NCBI RefSeq assembly: GCF_025770735.1
Contig: NZ_JAODPB010000003.1
Span: forward strand, 434,001-498,000
Direction: 5' to 3'
From: Shouchella tritolerans
Lineage (GTDB): Bacteria > Bacillota > Bacilli > Bacillales > Bacillaceae_D
DNA: 64,000 bases
In this document: positions 8,448-16,085 of the stretch, piece by piece
Layout of the letters: every line of letters starts with the position of its first letter
How positions within the stretch are numbered: position 1 is the stretch's first letter
Translations under genes and position numbers: made by a program
Notes under the pieces: model-generated
What the model was told of the DNA's origin: nothing
Seen by the model: the letters and a program-made list of their open reading frames with translations, nothing else
Database searches by the model: none

Positions 8448-9068
8448 ATGTTTTCCATTCGAAAAAGTCTAAAAACGTTGGCCAAGGGGCAGTTGGTTTT
8501 CCTTATTATGACATTAATTTTACTAATTAATGTATTGTATTGGCGTGATCCACTAGCATCTTGGATTTTAATTCTAATGTTAATCCAGCCGGGCATTTTC
8601 TTGCTTGCCTTTGTCGATGGTTTTCGTACAAAAAAGACAGTTGAAGTTGAACCGGAGGAAAGAGGGAGTGTGTTTTCCTTAAAAGGGTTTCTCAAAAGTT
8701 TATGGTTGCTCGCTCCTGTTTTAATATTTATGACATTAACGATGGGGCATCTTGACCGTGAGGCTGTTGTGCCCTTTCCTTCTGCATTAATATTAGGGTT
8801 TTTGCTGGTAAATGGATTTTTTAATTTTTTATCGTTGTTTGTGCCAAGTTACGTGGTTCTGTTTTATATAGCGAATGCGTATGACAAAGCAAACACTGCG
8901 TGGAGCGAGGGTTTTCGCTATATAGCTATTTATTTCTCTGGATTAAATGCGGAGATACAAAATCTATTGTCCCGTTTCCCTTTTTACATTCAAAGGCCGA
9001 TTACACTTCTTCTGTGTATATGGTATATCTTTGCTTATATATCTATTGGATCGTTGTTTGGTTGGTAA
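8448..9068 (+). CDS. Membrane protein, candidate immunity protein 1
   Basis: 206 residues with about five hydrophobic segments (near residues 18-30, 35-60, 85-100, 108-140 and 185-204). I do not recognise a family. It starts 26 bases after the toxin stop, behind TAGGAG, and has a close paralogue at 9274-9894. The two share the first 16 residues exactly and a conserved C-terminal stretch (GFRYIAIYF, IQNLLSRFPFY), but differ most at about residues 85-130. This position and membrane topology suggest an immunity protein against the preceding LXG effector; that is inference from context. Confidence 0.65.
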   Translation: MFSIRKSLKTLAKGQLVFLIMTLILLINVLYWRDPLASWILILMLIQPGIFLLAFVDGFRTKKTVEVEPEERGSVFSLKGFLKSLWLLAPVLIFMTLTMGHLDREAVVPFPSALILGFLLVNGFFNFLSLFVPSYVVLFYIANAYDKANTAWSEGFRYIAIYFSGLNAEIQNLLSRFPFYIQRPITLLLCIWYIFAYISIGSLFGW

Positions 9069-9273
9069 GAGATTGAGGGGGAGAAAGAGGGAATCGGTCT
9101 GTTTTTAAAGGTTTTCCTTAAGTGAAAGACTTCTCCTTCCTTCGTAACAGTGCTTTAATCGTGGCAGACTTTTAAGATGCCTTAATTATTATTTGGTCTG
9201 CAATGAAAAAACATAATTGTGAATTGGCGATCTCCCAAACGGAGAATAGTTTTCTAAACCAGGAGCGTACTAG

Positions 9274-9894
9274 ATGTTTTCCATCCGCAAGAGTTTAAAA
9301 ACGTTGGCTAAAGGTCAACTGTGTTTTCTTATTATGACATTCATTTTGCTGACCAATGTTTTGTATTGGCGCGACCCGTTTGTATCTTGGATTTTAATTT
9401 TCATGTTTGTTCAACCAGGCATTTTTTTGCTCGCCTTTATTGATGGCTTCCATACAAAAAAGTCAGTAGAAATAGAGCCGGAAGAAAGAGAGAACGTATT
9501 TACTTTTAAAGGGTTTCTTAAAAGTTTATGGTTTCTTGCTCCTGCCCTGCTGTTTTTTACGCTCGTAACTTGGTATGCAGATTTTGATGGAGGCCTTCCT
9601 TTTCCGTCAGGAATTTTAGCAGTTTTTCTTATGGTTAATTGTTCGTTTAGTTTTTTATCCCTCATTATGCCGAGTTATGTGTTGACGTTTTATGCAGCGA
9701 ATGCGTTTGACAAGTCGAAAACGGTATGGAGTGAGGGTTTTCGCTATATAGCTATCTATTTCTGCGGATTGAATGCCGAAATTCAAAATCTATTATCCCG
9801 TTTTCCTTTCTATGTTCAGAGGCCGATAACGCTGCTTCTGGGTATCTGGTATTTTCTTGTATTAGTTGGGATCATTAATATGTTTGGCTTGTAA
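9274..9894 (+). CDS. Membrane protein, candidate immunity protein 2 (paralogue)
   Basis: 206 residues, the same length as the neighbour at 8448-9068 and clearly a tandem duplicate: both begin MFSIRKSLKTLAKGQL and share the C-terminal IQNLLSRFPFY and RPITLLL segments. ATG 9274 has its own AGGAG site. It is separated from the first copy by 205 bases in which I see no gene. The divergent middle suggests either a changed specificity or an orphan immunity copy. No known domain recognised. Confidence 0.62.
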   Translation: MFSIRKSLKTLAKGQLCFLIMTFILLTNVLYWRDPFVSWILIFMFVQPGIFLLAFIDGFHTKKSVEIEPEERENVFTFKGFLKSLWFLAPALLFFTLVTWYADFDGGLPFPSGILAVFLMVNCSFSFLSLIMPSYVLTFYAANAFDKSKTVWSEGFRYIAIYFCGLNAEIQNLLSRFPFYVQRPITLLLGIWYFLVLVGIINMFGL

Positions 9895-9932
9895 AAAAAG
9901 GGAAACGTAAAGCGCAATTGCTCGTAGTTAAA

Positions 9933-9973
9933 ATGGAGGTGTTGGAGGGAAGATTACTTCCCCTTTACTCCAT
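9933..9973. other. Two-part hairpin downstream of the immunity paralogues
   Basis: An outer stem ATGGAG/CTCCAT (9933-9938, 9968-9973) and an inner stem GGGAAG/CTTCCC (9947-9952, 9957-9962). There is no clear T-run after it, so it may be an RNA structure rather than a terminator. The rest of 9895-10132 shows nothing recognisable. Confidence 0.4.
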
Positions 9974-10132
9974 CTAATCATCTTGAAAATAACGATGGAT
10001 GGTGTTTTTAAAGACATTTAGCATTCTGTTCTCCCATAACTCGCCTCGGCTCAAAAAGACAATCAAAACAGTTTTTGGCGCTGCATTTAGACAAGCTATA
10101 TAAATTTTAATTAAAAAATTGAGGTGGAATGT

Positions 10133-10930
10133 ATGATACAGGACAAGCAAATCGCCCTTTCGACAGAGGAATTTGTCGCTGCGTTAGTGTTATGTGGGTA
10201 TGAGAAAGCGGCTGCGGATATTTTAAATGAATTGCAATTGGCAGAAACGGAGGAGCAGCTTGTTACGTTTTCAAACCAGGCGGAAACCCTTTTAAACAAC
10301 CGTGGCTATTGGGACGAAACACGTTCTAGCAATCTTGTCAAAGGGCTGGAAAGTTTTATCCACTTGCTAATTAAATCACAGAAAAAAACACGCTGTGTCC
10401 ATGGAAACCATGTGTTGATTTTTCATCAAATTGAAGGGGATGAAATGATTGTCCAAACGTTTAAGGGCATGGAGCATCGTTTTGAGCTGTGCAAACATTC
10501 GGATCCGTTATGGGAGCGCATGGCTGATTTCTTTGGATTAGCAGACGAGGATGTTGACTTGCCAGAGAATTTTAGGCTGAGCTCCCAAGGGTTTGATCTA
10601 TTTTCGCAAGCGAAAAGCGAGGAAATCGATGCCATTATCCGTGATCAAATCTATCCTGAGAACTTTAATATTTTTTTAGATGATTTTCGCAACCATGGTT
10701 TTTCGCTGGACAACATCTCCATGATGATTTCTCATTATACCCGTGATGAAAGCGAGCTAATCCAAGTGAATTTCTTTTTGAAAAGCAGCAAAGGGTTCAT
10801 GTGGTACGTCGATTATAGTCTAATCGAAGAAACAAACGAAATTCATGTAAAAGCACTGGCCCCAAAAGAGTGTTTTGAGGCCGCGGTCTATGTGATGCTC
10901 GATTTTTACAACCGTGATGCAGTGGAATAG
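10133..10930 (+). CDS. Uncharacterised protein at the end of the LXG locus
   Basis: 265 residues, cytosolic-looking, no signal peptide or membrane segment. Start ATG 10133 is chosen because GAGGTGG (10121-10127) is 5 bases upstream; an in-frame GTG at 10124 overlaps that site. I do not recognise it with confidence. The layout (an N-terminal segment like LSTEEFVAALVLCG, a beta-rich middle, a C-terminal strand-helix) faintly recalls EspG-type type VII secretion chaperones, which would suit the LXG context. Its stop is only 3 bases from the stop of the convergent symporter gene. Confidence 0.6.
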   Translation: MIQDKQIALSTEEFVAALVLCGYEKAAADILNELQLAETEEQLVTFSNQAETLLNNRGYWDETRSSNLVKGLESFIHLLIKSQKKTRCVHGNHVLIFHQIEGDEMIVQTFKGMEHRFELCKHSDPLWERMADFFGLADEDVDLPENFRLSSQGFDLFSQAKSEEIDAIIRDQIYPENFNIFLDDFRNHGFSLDNISMMISHYTRDESELIQVNFFLKSSKGFMWYVDYSLIEETNEIHVKALAPKECFEAAVYVMLDFYNRDAVE

Positions 10931-10933
10931 GAA

Positions 10934-12463
10934 TTATCCGACTGTCGCTTTTTTGTCACGGAAGTCAGCGACTTTTAATTCCGTTCGTTCGATTGCTTTC
11001 TCTTGTTCCTTATGAGAAGCCGGTGCGATCAGTGAACCGATCACACAAATGGAGACATTTAAAGCGAGTCCAAGCACGCCGCCGTGAATGCCATAAAAGG
11101 TGTTGTTGCCTGTGAGTGTCATCAGCCCGGCGAGGAGCGCCCCAGCTAGCATGCCGATAAAAACAGGTTTAGGGGCAAGCTTTTTCCAGTAGAGGCCAAG
11201 CCCAAATGCTGGGAATACTTGGACGAGCAACTCGAATTTCAAGACGAATATTTGGTACAGCGTTCCTGGAGGGTTCCAAGCAATCCATAGCAGCAAGGCA
11301 ACAGCTACTACACCGACCACTTTGCCTACTTTTACTTTCTGCGCTTCCGTTGCTTCCCGGTTTATGTATTCGCCGTAGATGTCTTTTGAAACAATTGAAG
11401 AAAAGCTGAGCAAGGCCGAATCAGCGGTTGAGACGATTGCTGATACGATCGCTCCGAAGAAAATCACCATTGCCCAATAATAGACGCTATTTAATGCTGC
11501 TACATCATTGGCAAGCATCCCAATCAGCTGTTCTGACTGAGCAACATCGAGATTCGGATACAGGGAAAGGCAAATAATGCCGACGATAAACACAAACCCA
11601 GTTGTTACTGGTGGCAACCAAGCCATTCTTGCCAGCGACTGTTTTAACGTCCGTTCGCTTTTGGAAGAGTAAATCCGCTGAATCGCATGGGGATAAATGA
11701 TGGCGCCAAACCCGATAAGCACAATCATGCTTAGCCAGTTGATCGATGTGATCGTATCAGGGACGCCTATTTTCTCTGGAACGGTGTTTGCTAAATCTTG
11801 TGTCATCCCCGCAAAGTTTCCTCCTGTCAATGTGAGAGCGCCAACTAGCAGGATAATGATGCCGACTAATAAAGACAGGCCTTGTAGGACGTCGGTATAG
11901 GCAACTGCCTTCATGCCGCCCATCCATTCATAAGCAAGCATGACAAGAATAAAACCAATCACTGCATATTCATACGGAATGGCACCGCCAGTTAGGCCGG
12001 CAACCGCATGGCCGATGGCGACAAGCTGCTCAAGCAAATAATTGCAAAGCGCCCAGAGCATTAAGGCAACAGCAAGAAGCGTTACGCTTTTGGAACGGAA
12101 CCGGTGTGTGATCCAATCGGCAGGCGTAATAAATTGGAAACGTTTTGATAATACATAAAGGCGTGGGGCAATCAACAAATACATGCCAATAATGATCGTC
12201 ATAAAAGGAATCGATTGCAGCCACGAAAAGCCTTCCCGATATGCGGTTGGCGCGTAGCCGACAACATTGTTGCCGCTATATTGGGTGGCATACAGCGTAA
12301 AAAACAGGGCAATCAGGCCAAGGTTTTTGCCGGCTAAATAATAATCGCCGAGTGTATTGCTTATTTTCTCGCCCCTTCCTGCCCACCAGCCAATCAATAA
12401 CGTGATGACGGCGTATGCACATAAAATAATGATCCCGTCTGTTCCGGAAAACGTTAAGTTCAT
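10934..12463 (-). CDS. Sodium:solute symporter family transporter
   Basis: 509 residues with about 13 transmembrane helices in the LeuT-like SSS fold. It contains GDYYLAGKNLG near the start and the family segment NNVVGYAPTAYREG, and a C-terminal cytosolic tail. SSS carriers use the sodium gradient, which suits an alkaliphile, to import monocarboxylates, sugars, proline or similar compounds. The start overlaps the upstream small gene by 4 bases (ATGA), so both are translated together. Being third after a CoA transferase gene suggests an organic-acid substrate. Confidence 0.88.
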   Translation of the reverse strand: MNLTFSGTDGIIILCAYAVITLLIGWWAGRGEKISNTLGDYYLAGKNLGLIALFFTLYATQYSGNNVVGYAPTAYREGFSWLQSIPFMTIIIGMYLLIAPRLYVLSKRFQFITPADWITHRFRSKSVTLLAVALMLWALCNYLLEQLVAIGHAVAGLTGGAIPYEYAVIGFILVMLAYEWMGGMKAVAYTDVLQGLSLLVGIIILLVGALTLTGGNFAGMTQDLANTVPEKIGVPDTITSINWLSMIVLIGFGAIIYPHAIQRIYSSKSERTLKQSLARMAWLPPVTTGFVFIVGIICLSLYPNLDVAQSEQLIGMLANDVAALNSVYYWAMVIFFGAIVSAIVSTADSALLSFSSIVSKDIYGEYINREATEAQKVKVGKVVGVVAVALLLWIAWNPPGTLYQIFVLKFELLVQVFPAFGLGLYWKKLAPKPVFIGMLAGALLAGLMTLTGNNTFYGIHGGVLGLALNVSICVIGSLIAPASHKEQEKAIERTELKVADFRDKKATVG

Positions 12464-12720
12464 GGGCTGTCCCTTCTTTCTGCTTCTGATTCTTCTTCAA
12501 CGTCTTCAACAATATTCCACTGGCTTAACATTAACCAACTAATATAGCCGCATAGTGCTAGTGAGAGGATAATAGTAATTACAGCCCAATAGGGGAACCC
12601 GAATATAAAAGGCTCGGCGCTGCCTCTGGGCAAATACCAGGGCGCGTTAAAAAGGACAAGCAAGCCCAGTACCATCCAAATCCACGGCTTTTTCACAGGT
12701 TCTTTTATGTTCTTATCCAT
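12460..12720 (-). CDS. Small two-helix membrane protein paired with the symporter (DUF3311-like)
   Basis: 86 residues with two hydrophobic helices (about 13-27 and 42-66) and an acidic tail. The segment PWYLPRGSAEPFIFGFPYW resembles the small subunits (DUF3311 and relatives) encoded just ahead of SSS symporters, so it is probably an accessory subunit of the carrier. It lies 14 bases after the CoA transferase gene and overlaps the symporter start by 4 bases. Confidence 0.72.
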   Translation of the reverse strand: MDKNIKEPVKKPWIWMVLGLLVLFNAPWYLPRGSAEPFIFGFPYWAVITIILSLALCGYISWLMLSQWNIVEDVEEESEAERRDSP

Positions 12721-12734
12721 TTGGCACCTCCGTT

Positions 12735-13946
12735 TTATATAATTTTTCGCTTCTGCAAAGCGGATAAAGCCTGATTGTCAAGCTTCAGCAACTGTCCATA
12801 AATGGCTTCATTATCGCTACCAGGAGCAATGGAGCCAGTGTGTTTGATCGCCCCTGGCGTCCGGCTTAGTTTAGGAACTACGCCAGGCATTGGAAAAGGC
12901 CCAAGTGTAGGATGATCGACATGGACAATCATTTCCCGCGCTTGATAATGAGGGTCTTCAACCATCTCTTTCGCGGAATAAATCAATCCAGACGGAACGC
13001 CTTTTTGTTCGAGAATCGCAAGCGCCTCCTCGGCGAAAAGAGAGGTTGTCCACTTTTCAATTCGTTCGTCAAGTGCTTTCATATTTTCCCCGCGTGCTTC
13101 GTGGCTGGAGTAATCGGGATGGTTTGCCAACTCCGGTTCACCCATCGCTTCACAAAGCCGGCGAAACACGCCGTCTGCATTAGCGCCAATGACAATGAAG
13201 GTACGGTCTTTCGTCAAATAAATGTTAGAAGGAGCGATGCCAGGAAGCGTATTGCCCATACGTTCCCGGATCGCCCCTGCGAGCAAGTAGTCAGGCACTG
13301 TACTTTCCATGACAGCAAAAACCGATTCATAAATGGCGGTATCGACGATTTGGCCTTTGCCTGAACGGTTGCGCTCTTGCAAGGCAGCCAAGCAGCCGAT
13401 TGCCGAAAATAAAGCAGCAAGTGTATCGCCAATCGATATGCCAATCCGCGATGGAGGCCGATCTTGGTAGCCAGTTACGTGGCGGATGCCGCCCATTGCT
13501 TCGCCAACGCTGCCAAAGCCGGCACGTTTTTTGTATGGCCCTGTTTGTCCAAAACCAGATGTACGTACCATAATCAGCCCTTCATTGCCTTCAGAAAGTG
13601 ATTCATACGAAAGTCCCCACTTCTCCATTGTGCCAGGACGAAAATTTTCTAGAACAATGTCCGATTTTTCGGAAAGCTCCTTAAAGAGTTGTTGCCCTTC
13701 TTGTTCTCGTAAGTTTAATGTAATCGATCGTTTGTTCCTTGATTGGATCGGCCACCACAGCCCGATGCCATTTTTATGTTTTCCCCATTTTCGCATAGGA
13801 TCTGGTTTATCGGGTGATTCGACTTTAATGACTTCTGCGCCAAAGTCGGCCAGCAATCTGCCCGTAAAAGGGCCAGCAATCAAAGAGCCTAATTCAAGCA
13901 CGCGAATGCCTTCCAATGGTAAAGGGGTCGATGTTGAGTGTGACAT
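12735..13946 (-). CDS. CaiB/BaiF family CoA transferase
   Basis: 403 residues of the class III CoA-transferase family, which moves CoA between carboxylic acids. Family marks are GIRVLELGSLIAGPFTGRLLADFGAEVIKVE at the N-terminus (quoted in two parts: GIRVLELGSLIAGP and FGAEVIKVE), a NFRPGTMEKWGL segment and a VDTAIYESVFAVME helix. The acid is unknown. The operon context (symporter) and the divergent HMG-CoA-lyase-like gene suggest import, CoA activation and retro-aldol cleavage of a branched hydroxy-acid. ATG 13946 follows AGGAGGG. Confidence 0.87.
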   Translation of the reverse strand: MSHSTSTPLPLEGIRVLELGSLIAGPFTGRLLADFGAEVIKVESPDKPDPMRKWGKHKNGIGLWWPIQSRNKRSITLNLREQEGQQLFKELSEKSDIVLENFRPGTMEKWGLSYESLSEGNEGLIMVRTSGFGQTGPYKKRAGFGSVGEAMGGIRHVTGYQDRPPSRIGISIGDTLAALFSAIGCLAALQERNRSGKGQIVDTAIYESVFAVMESTVPDYLLAGAIRERMGNTLPGIAPSNIYLTKDRTFIVIGANADGVFRRLCEAMGEPELANHPDYSSHEARGENMKALDERIEKWTTSLFAEEALAILEQKGVPSGLIYSAKEMVEDPHYQAREMIVHVDHPTLGPFPMPGVVPKLSRTPGAIKHTGSIAPGSDNEAIYGQLLKLDNQALSALQKRKII

Positions 13947-13982
13947 ACATTCCCTCCTGTTGTTAGCGTTTTCTTTTAGAAC

Positions 13983-14011
13983 AATCTATCACTTTGTATA
14001 CAAAAAGTCTA
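13983..14011 (-). promoter_or_regulatory. Promoter of the CoA transferase operon with a TTTGTATACAAA operator in its spacer
   Basis: Read on the minus strand: TAGACT (14011-14006), a 17-base spacer and TAGATT (13988-13983). A perfect 12-bp palindrome TTTGTATACAAA (13993-14004) fills the spacer, where a bound regulator would block polymerase. This is a typical size for a GntR/FadR-type site. Confidence 0.65.
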
Positions 14012-14241
14012 TCTTATTTGTTAGAAAAATTAGATATTGAGTCTTTTTACCTAGTGCAGGATAACTGGATTTAAAGAGGATTTTGGTTTAAAAACGAATA
14101 ATGGGCACATTTTGACGTGTTAAATATCCGCCATATTCGTTAAAAATATGTTTTAAATCGGATTGTTTTCTATTAATATTCGTCTTTTTTTAGTGGGTCT
14201 GTTTCGAAAAAAACACTTGCTAAATTCGAGTAGACATCATT

Positions 14242-14251
14242 TTGTATACAA
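14242..14251 (+). promoter_or_regulatory. Second copy of the GntR-type operator
   Basis: TTGTATACAA palindrome with AT-rich flanks, matching the core of the site at 13993-14004. It lies just upstream of the predicted gntR promoter (TTGCCA 14260-14265, 17 bases, TACACT 14283-14288). Together the two sites suggest one regulator for both divergent units. The remaining bases of 13947-14308 show nothing else recognisable. Confidence 0.6.
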
Positions 14252-14308
14252 TTTAAGCGTTGCCATCATTGGGAACATCGGCTACACTAATTTGTAAGAG
14301 GTGTGGCA

Positions 14309-14959
14309 ATGAACGTATACGAGCAAATGAAAGAAGCGATCATAACTGGCCGCTACAAACAAGGGGAACGCCTTACCGAGGAAGCGCTTACAATCGACTG
14401 GAATGTGAGTAGGACGCCTATTCGCAGCGCGTTAAAGCAACTTGAATTTGATGGGCTTGTCCAACCGCTAAAACGGGGATTTTTCGTCCGCACGTTTTCG
14501 AAAGAAGATTTGCGGCAAATTTATGATTTACGGGCAATGCTTGAAAGCTATGGCGCCGGGCAAGCTGCCCTGCATTACCAATCAGAAGATTTGGCGGCAA
14601 TACAACAAGCAAACAGCCAGTATGAACAAGCCATATTGGCTTCATCCTTGCCCCATGAAGAGCGGATCAGTGCTGTCATTGCTGCCAACACACAATTTCA
14701 TGATGCAGTTTATCGTGCGAGCCGCAACCGGCATATCCAAGAATTAATTGCAAAAGTGGTTGTATTGCCTTTTATTTACCGATCTTTTTATTGGTTTGGC
14801 GAAGATGGATTGCAGCAGTCCTTTGCTGCCCATAAAACGATTGTGGCAGCGATTGAAGAGAGGGATGCTGAACGAGCGAAAGCGGCAATGAATGAACATA
14901 TTTTCAAAGGCAGGGATTACGTGCTTTATTATTACGAGGGAGGGGACAAATTTGGTTGA
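14309..14959 (+). CDS. GntR family transcriptional regulator (FadR/VanR type)
   Basis: 216 residues. The N-terminal winged helix (about 1-70) shows the GntR pattern with GERLTEEALTIDWNVSRTPIRSALKQLE, given here in its parts GERLTEEAL and SRTPIRSALKQLE. The C-terminal all-helical FCD domain (about 75-210) has the D...H metal or effector ligands, e.g. FHDAVYRASRN. ATG 14309 is favoured over the in-frame GTG at 14303 because AAGAGGTG (14296-14303) then has proper spacing. It probably binds the two TTGTATACAA sites and responds to an organic acid. Confidence 0.88.
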   Translation: MNVYEQMKEAIITGRYKQGERLTEEALTIDWNVSRTPIRSALKQLEFDGLVQPLKRGFFVRTFSKEDLRQIYDLRAMLESYGAGQAALHYQSEDLAAIQQANSQYEQAILASSLPHEERISAVIAANTQFHDAVYRASRNRHIQELIAKVVVLPFIYRSFYWFGEDGLQQSFAAHKTIVAAIEERDAERAKAAMNEHIFKGRDYVLYYYEGGDKFG

Positions 14960-15848
14960 AATTTGTGAGGTTGGCCCTAGAGATGGGCTGCAAAATGAGA
15001 ATGTAAGGCTGTCGGTGGAGCAAAAAATAGAGATGATGGAAAGGGCTGCTCGTTCTGGCATTTCGAAAATTGAAGCCGTTTCCTTTGTAAACAAAAAGCT
15101 CGTTCCGGCCATGGCAGATGCCGAAGAAGTAATGGCCGCATGGCAAAGCCGCGAAGGTGTCCGCATCGCCGGATTAGCGCTATCTCGCTCAGGAATAACA
15201 CGAGCATTGCAAACATCCATTGACGTTCTCCATATAACCATTTCAGCAAGTGATGCTTTTAATAAAAAAAATGCCAACAAAACAGTTGCTGAAGGATTAA
15301 GTGATTTGCTGCCGGTTGTAGGCGAGGCAAGCGCCCAATTGCCAGTTGTCGCGGTCATTTCGACTTCTTTTGGCTGTCCTTTTAGTGGGGACGTGCAAGT
15401 GAAGAGCGTTTTTTCAGTAAGCGAGTCTTTTCTTAAAGCTGGGGCGACGGAAATTGTCTTGGCTGACACAACAGGGATGGCAAACCCTCGCCAAGTAGCA
15501 GAAACCGTTCATGGGTTTTATCGTACATTTGGAGAGGATGTGCCATTAGGCCTCCATTTTCATAACACGCGCGGGCTCGGGTTGGCTAACGCACTGGCAG
15601 GGTATGAAGCGGGCGTCAGGCGCTTTGATTCTGCAGTTGGGGGACTTGGTGGCTGTCCATTTGCGCCAAAAGCAACAGGAAACATTTGTACAGAGGACTT
15701 AGTCCATATGTTCCATGAAATGGGCATTGACACAGGCACCGACCTGGATGGCCTTATTACGCTTTCCCAACAAGTTGAAAAGTGGATGGGGAAACGCCTT
15801 GAAGGCCTTGTCATGAAGGCAGGGAAACGGTCAGAGCTTGCTGTGTAA
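14952..15848 (+). CDS. HMG-CoA lyase family protein
   Basis: 298 residues of the DRE-TIM / HMG-CoA lyase family. VGPRDGLQNE near the N-terminus is the metal and substrate site, HFHNTRGLG holds the metal-binding histidines, and GGLGGCPFAPKATGN is the lyase signature with the catalytic cysteine. The reaction is retro-aldol or retro-Claisen cleavage of an acyl-CoA, such as HMG-CoA to acetyl-CoA and acetoacetate. The start is TTG 14952 behind GGGAGGGGA, overlapping the gntR stop by 8 bases. The true substrate may be another hydroxyacyl-CoA, for example a citramalyl-type one. Confidence 0.85.
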   Translation: MVEICEVGPRDGLQNENVRLSVEQKIEMMERAARSGISKIEAVSFVNKKLVPAMADAEEVMAAWQSREGVRIAGLALSRSGITRALQTSIDVLHITISASDAFNKKNANKTVAEGLSDLLPVVGEASAQLPVVAVISTSFGCPFSGDVQVKSVFSVSESFLKAGATEIVLADTTGMANPRQVAETVHGFYRTFGEDVPLGLHFHNTRGLGLANALAGYEAGVRRFDSAVGGLGGCPFAPKATGNICTEDLVHMFHEMGIDTGTDLDGLITLSQQVEKWMGKRLEGLVMKAGKRSELAV

Positions 15849-15884
15849 ACAATGGCCCATTCAGCGACAAATGTTTATCCCATG

Positions 15885-15912
15885 AAACGTCCTTGATAAA
15901 GGGCGTTTTTAA
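15885..15912 (+). terminator. Terminator after the HMG-CoA-lyase-like gene
   Basis: AAACGTCC (15885-15892) pairs with GGGCGTTT (15901-15908, one G-U pair), followed by TTAATT. Confidence 0.75.
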
Positions 15913-15994
15913 TTGTCCTTAGCCAAGAAAAAATAAATAACAATAGTAATTGAATGTAGCAAAACGAACAGAATAAAGCCTGATTTGTAATTAA

Positions 15995-16063
15995 ACTACA
16001 TAATAACGAGGGATTTAAGCAATTATAAGTTGTGTAAGCGTTTATTATGTAGTAAAATTACTA
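15995..16063 (+). promoter_or_regulatory. Promoter, operator repeats and cre-like site of the RpiR operon
   Basis: TTGTGT (16030-16035), 17 bases and TAAAAT (16053-16058) form a SigA-like promoter. ACTACATAATAA (15995-16006) and its exact reverse complement (16042-16053) form a spaced inverted repeat reaching into the promoter, and TAGTA/TACTA flank the -10 (16050-16063). TGTAAGCGTTTATT (16033-16046) matches the catabolite-responsive element consensus with one clear mismatch. An autoregulated, CcpA-modulated promoter is inferred. Confidence 0.55.
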
Positions 16064-16085
16064 AGATTGAAGGAGGTGTTCTTGC

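Noticed and set aside
14263-14276. Possible cre site near the gntR promoter
   Set aside because: Only weak agreement with the consensus around TTTAAGCGTTGCCA (14252-14265), with two mismatches at conserved positions.
14744-15469. Long antisense frame (241 codons) opposite the HMG-CoA-lyase-like gene
   Set aside because: The plus strand encodes a clear enzyme with catalytic motifs; the antisense frame has no ribosome site and no recognisable domain.
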